Source: Polytrichum commune (lineage: Eukaryota > Streptophyta > Polytrichopsida > Polytrichales > Polytrichaceae). From it: a stretch of DNA of 64,000 nt. The notes below the pieces were generated by a model. The model had not been told where the DNA came from. It did no database searches and saw nothing but the letters and a program-made list of their open reading frames with translations. Each line of letters opens with the position of its first letter. The stretch's first letter is position 1. The stretch covers positions 23,748,001 through 23,812,000 of the forward strand of contig OX485809.1 in assembly GCA_950295325.1 (NCBI GenBank), written 5' to 3'. Both the position numbers and the translations under genes were made by a program. Shown in pieces: positions 45,413 to 55,710 of the stretch.

Positions 45413-46386
45413 TGTCGCAACCCTTGCTAGCCCCCTTAGCAATCTTGCCAATTTTCATTTCTAGCAAAGGTTACGAGCGCTAACCCTTCGCATTCCGCCA
45501 TGCTAATGGTTAGCTTCTCCTACCCTGGACCTTACAGTTCATAGGAGGGGAACCAATCCTCTTACTTTGCTTTCGGGACTCACCCCTTAATTGGTAACCC
45601 ATTCCTAGATGTGGATTTCCCATCCATGGAAGTCCAATCCCATGTTGATCATCGCGTTGCCGGAGCAACACTACAACAACCCGAACCATACTAGGCAACT
45701 ATGGCCTCACAATGGGCCAAAGCCCATGGAGGCCGTGCCGTTCGGCCTCGGGTGGGTGAGGCCACACCACCTCACCCATATAAGCCTCTAGGACTCTACG
45801 CGGGGCCCCTACCCCACTGTCAAGAAACCTCTTGTCTCTCTACCAAGAGTTGGGGCCAAGTAGACACTTTCCCTTAGCTGCTGGGCCTAGAAGCCCCCAG
45901 CAGCTTCAGACCATCATAACTTCCTTGTATGATGTCTGATACTAACAAGCAACCACTCCATCTTCATCTACGCTTCACGTAGATGCCGATGGACTCCTCA
46001 CTTGCCCCATTCCGGCAAGTATTGAGGAAGTTATGCCTGTTCGAACCTTGGCAGTTCCGGGAATCACTCCCAGGCACTGCTGTACCAGGGCGCTGTCCCG
46101 GGACAGCGCCCCACTCGAATTCTCATAACTCCTAGCTCACACCTCCGATTGAGGTGCTCTTGAGCATTATAGAATCATCACGCCACAAGCTACGCATAGC
46201 ATATGGCCTTACCCTTGTGCCTCCTAGTCTCCGTGGGTGGGAGGCTTTCCAAACGCCTAGGGCCCTCACCCACACTAGGATCACTTGGGCCCTCTCACCA
46301 ACGGCGCCACAAGTCCCGGGTGTCACTCCAGGGTCCCCCTTGTGCCCATGGTGTTTCGGGCACTCCTCATGGAGAGGTGCGCGACA
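45413..46386 (+). mobile_element. Solo LTR inserted in the copia reverse transcriptase (974 bp)
   Basis: Starts TGTCGCAACCC and ends GGTGCGCGACA (TG...CA with a short inverted end). A 5-bp duplication AGGTA flanks it (45408-45412, 46387-46391). No internal retrotransposon domain is present, so it is a solo LTR or a TRIM-like element. A TATA-like CATATAAGCC lies near 45777-45786. It is GC-richer than its surroundings. A partial copy is at 9449-10175. It interrupts the reverse transcriptase frame of the host and so is younger than it. Confidence 0.9.
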
Positions 46387-46835
46387 AGGTAAGCTCTGGT
46401 CATGTTGAAAATTATGGTGAAGCAAGAAAGAATGTAGATGAGAGTACCACATGCGTCCAGCTTGCTTCAAGCCATACATGCACGTTGAAGTTTGAGACCC
46501 GAATAGGACATGGATGTGTCAGCTGGGATGGGCTTAGAAAGAAAATCAGGAGGTGGCTTAATGTAAAGCTCAGTATCTAGTGGACCATACAAGTAGGTTG
46601 TGACAACATCAAGTAATTGTGTATCTAACATGTATTGGACTGCCATCCCTAGAAGATATATAAAGGTAGTAGAATCCATGACTGGGGAATAAGTTGATGT
46701 GTAATCTACACCCGGGCGTTGAGTGAAACCTTGTGCTACTAAACGGACCTTGTAGCGAAGAACTTGCCCTTGGGCATTTCTTTTCTTTGTGAAAATCAGC
46801 TTGTGGCCAACTGGCTTGGTGGCCAAGTTGGTCAC
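46387..46835 (-). pseudogene. Copia reverse transcriptase, N-terminal half
   Basis: Reads KLIFTKKRNAQGQVLRYK, VRLVAQGFTQRPGVDY, TYSPVMDSTTFIYLL, then DVVTTYLYGPLDTELYIKPP (usually DV.TAYL.G.L...VY) and, in a shifted frame, MYGLKQAGRMWYSHLHSFLL. The sequence passes directly into the inserted LTR. At least one frameshift lies near 46470. Confidence 0.93.
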
Positions 46836-47439
46836 AAGCGAACCAAAGACTCAATGTTTGCGCAAGGAGGCATACTCATGCTGAAGAGCCTCAAGCCAGC
46901 TGGGCCAATCAGGGCTGGCCTTTGCTGCCTCCAGCGTGAGGGGGTCAACAACTGCCTCCAAGCTAGACACAAAAGAAGAAATGGACATGGCCTAGGTGGG
47001 AGAACAAATGATAGGGTCTGAATCACTCGAGGGAGTAGAGACAATGAGCTCACCATGATGACTGGACCGAGTGGACCTAAGCTTCTTGGGTTGGGGTAAC
47101 AGTGACTGAAGAGCATCCCGGTTGGGAAAGACTTTAAATTTTGTCTTACTAGCTCCCGGGAGTGGGTTTCGAGTGATTCGCGAGGAGTCATTGAAACCGT
47201 CCGGAAGCTTTTCAGCCAAGGCTTGGAGAGCTAGCAGTTTTCTAACTTCAGAGTTTGCAAGAGTAGTCCTAGGGTCTGGGTTCATAGTGATGGTTTGAGG
47301 AGCAGCGAAAACCAGAGGTTGAGAGGGGTCCGGTGAGGTGGGAGAAGGGAAGGCGTTTTCCTTGAATTGACAATTCTGGAAATGAGCCTTATGTAAGACT
47401 CCGGACTTAGGGGAAACCCAACGGATTATACTTGGAGAG

Positions 47440-48235
47440 TCAAATCCCACGTATATGCCTTCCTGGCGATGGGTCCCTATGGTCTTACGCTCGGGCTCCG
47501 GAACAGGGACGCAGACACGACATCCAAAGACTCTGAACTATGCAACGCTAGGGGGGTGACCGGTTAAGGTCTCAAGGGGAGAATGCTCATGAAGCAGAGT
47601 AGGTCTATATCTAAGCAAAGCAGTGGCATGCAATACAACATGTGACTAAAAAGAAGAAGGTAAATGAGCATGGATCAAAAGGGGCCGGCTTATGAGTTGA
47701 ATTTTCTTGATGAAAACCTCAGCCAACCCATTTTGAGCATGTTCATATGGGACACCATAAATTAAAGAAATTCATGTGGCTTGACAATAGTCTTCAAAAG
47801 CATATGATTTAAATTCTTGTGCATTGTCGATGCGCAAGAATTTGACTGGGTACTATGGGTAGTGGGCTTTGAACTTTATCAAGCATGCTAGGATTTTAGA
47901 GAAAGCAATATTTTAAGTACTTAATAGAGATACTTCAAAATGGACCCCAGCAGCATCAACAAGAACGAGGAAATGCCTGAAAGGCCCAGATTCAAGAGTG
48001 ATGGGACCGCATATGTCCCCTTGGAGCCGGTGGAGTGGTGGAGGGAGCTCATGCGGCAGCTTCCAATGCGAAAGCTTGAGGATGAGTTTTCCCTGAGCAC
48101 ACGCCTCGCACACTCCAAGCTTGTTGGCATCGCTTAGGCAGACCTCGTGACTTGTTAGAACATTTATCATCCTTCTGAACATGGTCGCTCATGGGTGGCC
48201 CATCCTCCAATGCCAGAGCTTGGCTTTCTCAGGTA
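47440..48235 (-). pseudogene. Copia integrase
   Basis: GAG-pre-integrase KLWHWRMGHP (near 48200) is followed by the zinc-binding CEACAQGK, then LQGDICGPI (first Asp), FLRIDNAQEF (second Asp, near 47825) and HAQNGLAEV (Glu, near 47735). The capsid-like tail reads FRVFGCRVCVPVPEP and GIYVGFDSPSIIRW (near 47440-47520). Stops interrupt it, for example after YCQAT. All three catalytic acids are still readable. Confidence 0.9.
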
Positions 48236-48807
48236 TGGTGACTGAATATGCTGAGTGGTCTTGGTGTCCTGCAGTGAGAGAAGAGATCGGAATCTCATAG
48301 AGGTCGCTAGCCCCGCAGCGTGCGGTAGCGAGGCACGTGCCTCCTTGCATCAGTTTGAGAATCTCCTCACCATCCCTAATCGCAGTCACAGCGTGAATTC
48401 CATGGGCCTGGAGGTCACGGAAGCTAATCAGACTTTGATGTGCCTCCGGGGCGAACATGGCATTGGAGCAGATGAGAGTGGCACCTCCGGGGAGCTTGAC
48501 TCTCGCCCGGCCCTCACGGAAGGTCATCTTCCGTTTTCCGGCAACTGTGCTGAGCTCACAGGTTCGCCATGAAGGAGTCTCGGAATCATGTCTCGAGAAC
48601 TCGAAATACCGTGGGTCACTGCATGATTGTATGTGTTGAGCCACTATCCAGCGAAGCCATGTCACCATCCGTCTCCAATAGGTTGTGAGTGCTCAATGAC
48701 TCCACTATCGCTATGTAGTTTTCAGGGTCGGTGCCATCAAAGGATGGGGCGTCCAGGGAGTGTGACTCCCTCTGGCCCTTCCAAAGCTCCTGGAGTTCCT
48801 TGTACAA
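48189..48807 (-). pseudogene. Copia protease and pre-integrase region
   Basis: The aspartic protease site reads MASLDSGSTHTI (usually DSGAT/S), just after an acidic linker. A stop and frame change follow at once, and the protein resumes with RYFEFSRHDSETPSWRT and MTFREGRARVKLPGG, the usual spacer before the GAG-pre-integrase domain. Confidence 0.85.
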
Positions 48808-48833
48808 CTTCTCCGTATATGCTCCAACCCGGC

Positions 48834-48980
48834 ACTCGCGAGATTCATGTCCAGCCCTGCCACACCTTTGACATTCATTGGTCTTACAGTTCCGGGTTAG
48901 ATGCCCCGGGCGACCACACTTTTTGCACTCGCCTGTCCGGCACTCCTTCTACATGTGACCGTTTCTACCACACTTGAAAC
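48834..48980 (-). pseudogene. Copia gag zinc knuckles, three CCHC motifs
   Basis: Translating the minus strand gives CGRNGHM*KEC, CKKCGRPGHLTRNC and CQRCGRAGHESREC in one frame, that is, three tandem CCHC motifs. The first is broken by a stop. Three knuckles in a row is more than the single one common in plant copia gag proteins. Confidence 0.85.
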
Positions 48981-49239
48981 CTTTGCGAGAACCATACTGA
49001 TTGGACTGATTGGAAGAGCCAGAGCCAGAGCCAGATGAGGGGTTATAAGACTTATCGTTCGGCTTGGAGTAGGGAGTTTGATTTGGCTTCTGCTGATTGG
49101 ACTTCCAGCCTCCCTTGGGCCTCCTGGTTGGTATCTCCGCTGCGTTGACTTCTCGGGGCGGTTTGGATTCGTTGTTCTTCAGCAGTAGCTGTTGTTGCTA
49201 TTCGGCGAGTAGCAGGAACTGTGTGAGCTCGCAATAGGT

Positions 49240-49776
49240 TCAAAACTTCATAGTCCGGTACATTTGGGCCAGCAATGCAGCCGCAGTTGGGAAAGTAGAT
49301 AGAGTCTTTTCAATCATGTCTTCATCGGTCTTGTCCTCCCTACACAAGTGCAATTGAGATACAATCTTGAATAGCTCGTTGTTGTAGGATGAGAAATCTG
49401 AAAAATCATAAACCCTGAGGTTTGCCCAATCATTACGTGCCTTAGGCAAAAAGATAGTCTTCTCGTGGCGAAATTTGGCCTCCAGTTGCCTCCATAAGTC
49501 TGTTGGGTCTTCAATTTGTAAATATTGTTGCTCAAGTGAATCATCAATATGCTTTCGCATAAAAACTAACGCCCAGCTCTTCTGTGATGCTGTAAAATTG
49601 TCTGGTACCGGATAATTTAGAATGCCTTCTAGGTCGTTAGCTACCAAGTATGCCTTGACATCGATACACCACTTCAAATAATTTCTTCCATCGGCCTTCA
49701 GCTTTGGAAAAGTTAGAGGTTGTATGCTTTTGGCTACATTCTTCTCTAGCGGAGATTTAGAGGTAGAAGAAGCCAT
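49240..49776 (-). pseudogene. Copia gag (UBN2-type), N-terminal part
   Basis: Starts MASSTSKSPLEKNVAK at 49776 and contains FPKLKADGRNYLKW, LWRQLEAKFRHEK and KARNDWANLRVYDFSD, typical of Retrotran_gag/UBN2. It ends at a stop after TAAALLAQMYRTMKF; coding sense continues in another frame (about 49052-49243), so a frameshift is present before the zinc knuckles. Confidence 0.9.
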
Positions 49777-49886
49777 GCTAGTATAATGATAAAAACAAGG
49801 AGACAAGATGCTATAAGATGAAAAGCAAAATACTATACTATTCTATCAAGCAAGAGTGAAAACCCGAGAGCCTCCTGCTAATAACG

Positions 49887-50100
49887 TGTTGCGACAGAGG
49901 AGAAAACGAGAGAGAGAGAAAAAAATAATATAACAACTCTGTATCACCCCAAGGTGTGGGGCGTTTATATTGATGTTGGGGTGACCCTTACAATGCTATA
50001 AGTTACAGTAAACTGAATCCCAATAGTCAGTAGACTGGAGTGGAACAAACAGTTACTTTTACTTCGCTCAAGTTACTTCTACTTTAGGGTTTACTCAACA
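49887..50100 (-). repeat. 5' LTR of the copia element (214 bp)
   Basis: Same sequence as 43982-44195 with about a dozen differences, including GAGG/AAGG and GTTGTAACTT/GCTATAAGTT. It ends TTTACTCAACA, followed by the target duplication GTAAG. Confidence 0.96.
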
Positions 50101-50105
50101 GTAAG

Positions 50106-50954
50106 ATAGGTGAGTAGTAAGGCATTTGGGGATGGGACAAAAACTACCCAACATTCATTGCTTGGTAGATAAAACAATGAACATGTGTGAAAGCTACTTA
50201 ACTAAAACCTACTTGAAAATCTCCGGAGCAAGTTCTTGTAGGTGCATTGGGATAGCCGGATGCCTCCGTTATAACCGAGGGAGCTTTATCCGGTTTTTAG
50301 GAAATACTTTGGTTATTTGGTAAAGTCATGTGGGAAGGGGGCATAAGTGGCTTGAACTTGGAACTTGAGAACCAAACAATGAATTGCATGCTTTTCATGG
50401 AGCATTGAGATCCCACTTTCCAGTATGTTTGACATTATGAACACTAACTTAGGGCCACTTCACACACAAAGCCAAGAGCCGTGATCATGAAATTGTGAGA
50501 GCCCAAAAGAAAGTGTCCAAAGGCCGTCCCAACACACCTCAAAATCATGTAGTGTGGTCACAAACCCTCAAGTGTAATGTGAAGTCATATGTGACCGGAC
50601 CCTCAACCAAATGCTATTTCAATGAACTTCTATTCGTGCGGATCCTCACACATGAGTAGAATAGAATAAACCAATGGTTCTGAGTGTTCAGTTGTGCCAT
50701 AGTCTCCCAGTTTTGTGGTAGGCCTACCTCCAAGAGGTGGTTTTTGAAAATAGTCCAAGTGACCATGACACATGATCCATTTGAAGCCACGTAGGAATTC
50801 ATGTAAACTTTACATCCATCTTGCATTCACATACTCCGTTGGTCCCTCAAGCGTAGTGTGAAGCGAACTTAGACCAGCTCCGCCATTTCCACCCGGAGGG
50901 TGCTTGAAGTGTATTGGTCACGGGCTCTCAATCTTGTGTGTAAAGTGGACTTTA
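50106..50954. other. Intergenic, nothing recognised
   Basis: Continuation of the sequence at 43603-43976. No domain or repeat identified. Confidence 0.4.
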
Positions 50955-50962
50955 TACCATAC

Positions 50963-51170
50963 CAGTGCCCGGGAAGTTTTTGGGCATAGTCGGTCAAGAT
51001 CCTAGTGATTCTAAATCCAACCGGTTACATGTTGATATCTTCCGGTTTTGCTTTCATTCATTTGAGGTATATTCTTCTATAGATTCCTGTAAAACGATCG
51101 GTAAATCTCCTGAAGCCTCGAACTTCAACCAGTTATTTCTCAAACTCAACCAGTTCACCCCCGAGCAGTG
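50963..51170 (+). mobile_element. hAT-like MITE, copy 4 (208 bp, shortened)
   Basis: Starts CAGTGCCCGGGAAG and ends CCCCCGAGCAGTG, with a perfect 8-bp duplication TACCATAC (50955-50962, 51171-51178). Relative to the other copies it lacks about 20 bases near the right end (the GTAACTAACTGCCGG segment) and its ends have drifted. The perfect duplication shows it moved as a unit. Confidence 0.9.
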
Positions 51171-51178
51171 TACCATAC

Positions 51179-52333
51179 GAGGAGTTCCAAAGTGACACTT
51201 ATAGGTATAGTCTATGTCCATGTGTTTGCATCATTACATCAGTACTCCAGTTTAAAAGGCACCACCGGGCTTTCCCTGCCATATAAATTGCTGAAGTGTG
51301 TTGATGAGTGGAATATGTGAGAAAGTGAAATTGCAGTTTCCAAAGCTGCGACAGCCCCAACTTTTCACCTTCCCATTGATCAGAAAGCACATTTTAGTTT
51401 GTCTTCACAATACTATGGCCTCCTGTACACTAGAGGTTGTGTTGAGAGCTTGAACTTGTAGTTTGATACGTGGAGAGGACAACCTGACATCGTTGAGCGA
51501 CCACTATTTATACTCTTTTCTAATCCTAGTAGAATTTCTCTGAACGATATAGCGTTATAACATTTGTTCAACCTCAATCGATAGTCATCGTTGCATCCTT
51601 TCTTGTACCCAGGAGATTCTTTACTTGTGCATTTGAAGAATATATAATCAGCCTATTAAGATTATTTCATGCAAGATTATTGAGTATTTTGGGGAATATC
51701 CCATGTCATAGAGTGCAGGCAAACCTAGTACCTACCGAGTTACGTTATGAAGCTTTCATCTAAAGCTGAATCAGTTGTGAATTTTGCTAATCTTGAAACT
51801 CTAGACACTTTCAGCAAGTGCATTTGGCCATGTTCAAGGTGAGATATCAAGGTGGGAAAGATTCTAACAAATGAGCATTCATGACAAGCCAAGGCATGTT
51901 TGAAGTCTCAGTGGCTTGGGGCTCATGAAATGAGAGCTTGAATTCTTGATATTCCTAAGTTACCTCATGAGGGTAGCTTAAGAATTCGACTTAGAGCTTG
52001 TAAGAATTGACTAAGAGCTTGTAGAAATTGACCAAGAGCTTATCAAATTTGTTCCACATAAGATCCATCAAAGCACCATCTAGGCGTTGTAACCTTAGTA
52101 AAAGTTAGGACACATATTACACTACTGACCAAGGGCCATGATCACCACTTTTTAAGTTCTCACTGGTTGAACAATGGCTGGTGATCCCACTATGCTTCAC
52201 ACTAGGTCATCAAAAATACGATTGACCATGTCAAAGAAAGGATGAGAAAGTGACATGGGATCATGCGTATCTTGATATGGACAGTGTTTGGTAAGTCACC
52301 CGAATTTTGTGATAACCACCCAAAATGTTGTCT
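51179..52333. other. Intergenic, nothing recognised
   Basis: AT-rich; AAGAGCTTGTA.GAATTGAC words recur near 51985-52040, but there is no array or gene. Confidence 0.4.
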
Positions 52334-52364
<31 letters not shown>

Positions 52365-52376
52365 AATAATAATAAT
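52334..52376. repeat. Compound CAA/TAA microsatellite
   Basis: CAA triplets pass into AAT triplets. Confidence 0.95.
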
Positions 52377-53640
52377 CAAAGGTAAACATCTACCCTACGT
52401 TATATCTTTTGACATGGAATCTTACGTAGCTTGAAATGAATAGTGTTTGATGTTCACCTGGATTTTATAATGACACCACTCAAATAGGTTGTCTCAAAAA
52501 ATGAAGGCAGTCATATGCTTTATATCATACCCCATGACAAAAGCTTTTATTGAATGATGTGGATCTTCACCAAGGCTCCAAACCAAAACCATGACCAAGA
52601 GAACTCTTAAATCATTTCTTCTTACGGCCCTTGATCGTTAATATAAAGTGGACTTGAGTGAACAAGCATGTGCAAGGAGCTTTCCACCAATGAGAAGGCT
52701 CCTTTCTTCGAGCTCACAACCTTCTCGTGTAAAAAGGGAGGCCTAAGCTATGTGCTATTTCAAGACCTCCACAACTTTTGTACAACCCCCCTAGACATAA
52801 CTCAAGCTCCCTCATCATTGTTAGCCTTAGTAGTTGCCTCAATAACTTACTTGATCACTGGAGTCAATCAGCCACAAATTTTGCAATTATACCTGGGTAG
52901 TGCATGCAATTGGATATTTCAACATCATCCCATTTAAATTATTGGTATCAAGTACATGACCTAAAACACTCCACTCATAATGAATGCATCTTAAGTTATG
53001 TTGAAATTGGTGATCCTGCAATCGCTCATCTGGCACCTTGTGTACGTACCCACACTCAGAACTTGTTCAATCCGACCTAACTGAGTGACATTGAGGTATT
53101 GCAGTCTATCTTTATTGGCTACCTAGCAGGTGCTTTAAGTTAAATGACCCGCATTTGTTTCGGTAACACAACTTTGCAGAGCTCATTTAACGACATTGTG
53201 CTATTACGGCTTCACCAGTAAGGTATGAGGGTGTTATTTGGTTTGTTTTTCATGTTATTCAACTTCTGCCAATTAGATTTACATTATCAGTATTGTGTTA
53301 CATTAGCAAATGTACGACGAAGCATCAACAAAACTTAAGATTGCAAATCAGACCTCAAACTCAGACCTCCCTTGATTTGGTTCTGATTATTGGAAATGCA
53401 TGTTTTTCATTTCCTTAACCGAATGCATAGGTCTCCCAATTTGTGCTCATTATTGAGTATGAAGTAGTTAGTAAATTTTAGTAAATTTAGAAGACACAGT
53501 CTAATTTCTTTTAAACATGTGTCTTTGTTCGTTGATCCTCACCAAACCACACATCAATCGAATATAAGAGTCTGCTTGAGAAAAGTAATTGAAGAACACC
53601 CACATACCTTATCCAATATACGTTGTGAAGCTTTAGGACA
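52377..53640. other. Intergenic, no supported gene
   Basis: A frame of about 89 codons from an ATG at 52668 (+) shows no domain I recognise. It contains a hydrophobic stretch and is too weakly supported to call. Confidence 0.35.
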
Positions 53641-53688
53641 GTGAGGTTTTATGCATTGACGCATAACGGTGCAAGGGTTGTCTGGGCC

Positions 53689-54159
53689 ATGGATTCATTG
53701 CACCGGTGCCACATGCTGGGAAAATGCATCATTCAACTCCGCAATCATAATGATTTGTCTTCCATGCATCAGACTATTAGTGTCGGAAATGTCTACCTAA
53801 CTCTTTGTAACAGAGATAACTCGTCTTGTCTCAGTCATGGGTGTATCTCTTGCCACATTGTGGTGGACCAATACTATCCTCAGACTCTTAGTGTCGGAAA
53901 TGTCCACCTAACTCTTTGTAACAGAGACAACTTGGACTCTTGTCTCAGCCATCGGTGTATCTATTGCCACATTGTGGTGGACCAATACTATCCTGAATCT
54001 AAATTTTCTATCCTTCAACTCAGCTTTTGCAATTTTCCAACTTTCCAGAGATTTGTTCACAGCATTTTGGCTAAACGTTGGTCTTCCCTCATAAACATCA
54101 TATGCAATCTTTTGGCAACAATTTTTCTCTTACGAGGCCCTTGCCAGGAGGGCGCCTGA
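53689..54159 (+). CDS. Unrecognised open frame of about 156 codons with internal duplication
   Basis: The first ATG of this frame is at 53689 (MDSLHRCHMLGKC). The frame includes two copies of a roughly 37-residue segment (SVGNVYLTLCNRDN... CHIVVDQYYP), rich in Cys and His, produced by the tandem duplication at 53770-53997. The second copy has 6 extra bases, so the frame is kept. No known domain or signal peptide was recognised. It may be chance coding in a duplicated stretch; I assign no function. Confidence 0.2.
   Translation: MDSLHRCHMLGKCIIQLRNHNDLSSMHQTISVGNVYLTLCNRDNSSCLSHGCISCHIVVDQYYPQTLSVGNVHLTLCNRDNLDSCLSHRCIYCHIVVDQYYPESKFSILQLSFCNFPTFQRFVHSILAKRWSSLINIICNLLATIFLLRGPCQEGA
53770..53997. 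repeat. Tandem duplication, 111/117-bp units
   Basis: Units 53770-53880 and 53881-53997 both start CAGACT.TTAGTGTCGGAAAT and end CATTGTGGTGGACCAATACT followed by ATCCT. They differ by a few substitutions and a 6-base insertion. Confidence 0.92.
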
Positions 54160-55050
54160 GAATGCTCATTTCGAAAATGGTGAAAGCAATTAAATACAAA
54201 CAATCCTCGTAGAGTTGGCATACAAACATACAAAAAGTACATCGGTCACGGTTGTAACAACGTTATAAATGTCATTGCAGTTGCCTGCCGTAAACTTGCA
54301 TTCCCGGTGCTAGTTTAGGGTTTGGGGTTCAGTGAAGAAGGACAAATACTGGACCCTTGACAAACAACCAAACCCTACAGCGGCTGCGAACAATTGGCAA
54401 ATATGCTTAAAAAAATCGATACAGAGCCTTCATCGAGCGAACAATATTGTCAACGATTGCAGAACGGAGAAGACCATACGGAGCACAAAAATCCCCTGAC
54501 GCAGTTTCTTGAATCAAGAAACTTCGCGCTTCAACGCACGGCCGTCATCCAAATCAAAGCAACCTCAAATATCTTTGCGAAACATCATTAGGCCGCTAGT
54601 TGGACGACCATTTCTTCCACCCAAGGAAGCAATCGAAACTGCACACCATGGGATGTGGAAGCAACGTCGTCCACACATGTCTCAATACCTAGCTATGGCG
54701 GAAAAAGGTGGATCCGAAACAGCAGCGTTCTCAGATTGAAAACTATGGAGAAATCACTTGCATCATGCAAGATGCATCAGAATCGGTTGCTTGGGAAGGT
54801 AGGTTTCCACATGCACTGCTGAGTCGCACCTTTCCTCGTCCACCATAGCCAGGGTTCTGAGATTAGGGTTTAGGGTGCTTGAGGTTTAGGGAGCTTCACA
54901 CCAGGAGTCTGGACAGAAACTCTAGACTGCACAAATTCATCTACCATACTTCATCCATCAGGTTCTAGATATCCTATTATAGGTTCAATTATGAACATGA
55001 TTGGGTGGACCTATATGATCATTCTAGAAGAAGCTTAGTCTTTACTTTAA
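54160..55050. other. Intergenic with telomere-like words
   Basis: Short TTTAGGG/CCCTAAA words occur (TTAGGGTTTAGGGTGCTTGA near 54864; TAGGGTTTGG near 54315; AAACCCTAC near 54371). Two overlapping frames of 65-76 codons (54394-54739) show no domain. A decayed gene start is possible. Confidence 0.3.
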
Positions 55051-55710
55051 TGAAGAAGAAGACATTCATGTAAGCTCCAAAAATCATGAGGAATATGATT
55101 AGGCCTCAAACTAGAATTGCTAAGTATCTCATATCTAACATCCTAAGACAAGTGGGTGCAGAGATAGAGGTGTTCAATATGCATCATATTTGGTTGCTTA
55201 GGAAGGTGGCTTTCCAAATGCGTTGCAAAGTCGCATTGTCTCATCCAACACAACCATAGTTTCTAGGATTCGGGTTTAAAGTGCTTGAGGTTTCAACATC
55301 TCTTTGCTCCTCTCACCACTTGTATAAACCCCCCCCCCCCCCCAAAAAAAAATCAATAAATAATTCAATAATTAAAAAAATCAAACTCCATAAAAGAAAT
55401 TAATTTTCTTTCAAAAGTTTTGTTCTTCCAGTAAAATAGCATAACCACTTTACTCCCTAGCATTTCTTTAGGCCATTGACATAAATGTTGGAAGTGGAAA
55501 ATATGGGAGATTCCTTCCAAAAAAAAATTGAGTTGGTCCTCACTTTTGGTGAGCCATTGGATAAGATGTTCATATGAACTTTATCAATTACGAGGGAGAT
55601 AGTTGCAACCTCAAATTGGATTTGCTAATCATCTTGTAATAACCACGTGTTTAATATGCTCCGAATTGTGAGTGCAAAGCTAAAAGTGTCCATTTTATGT
55701 CCACTTACCT
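55051..55710. repeat. Two diverged relatives of the 226-bp unit at the window start
   Basis: At 55060-55170 (CTCCAAAAATCATGAGGA.ATATGA..AGTGGGTGCAGAGATA) and 55565-55710 (TTCATATGAACTTTATCAAT...GGATTTGCTAATCATCTTG...GAGTGCAAAGCTAAAAGTGTCCA) the order of words follows the unit at 47-272. A 15-base C run followed by A9 lies at 55329-55352. Confidence 0.6.

Larger units (their letters stand above)
43982..50100 (-). mobile_element. Ty1/copia LTR retrotransposon, complete but decayed, with nested solo LTR
   Basis: Two direct LTRs of 214 bp bound the element, with a 5-bp target duplication GTAAG (43977-43981, 50101-50105). Total length is 6119 bp; removing the nested 974-bp LTR and its 5-bp duplication leaves about 5140 bp, usual for copia. 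On the minus strand the order is 5' LTR, gag, zinc knuckles, protease, integrase, reverse transcriptase, RNase H, purine-rich tract (complement of 44196-44210), 3' LTR. Integrase before reverse transcriptase defines the copia type. Stops and frameshifts in most domains show it is inactive. The two LTRs differ at about a dozen positions, so the insertion is not recent. No convincing primer-binding site was recognised next to the 5' LTR. Confidence 0.96.

Noticed and set aside
54864-54890. TTTAGGG words as an interstitial telomere
   Set aside because: Only two to three scattered units, not an array.
55329-55352. C15-A9 run as an end of the poly-G MITE family
   Set aside because: No GAG/CTC terminus, no second end and no 8-bp duplication nearby.
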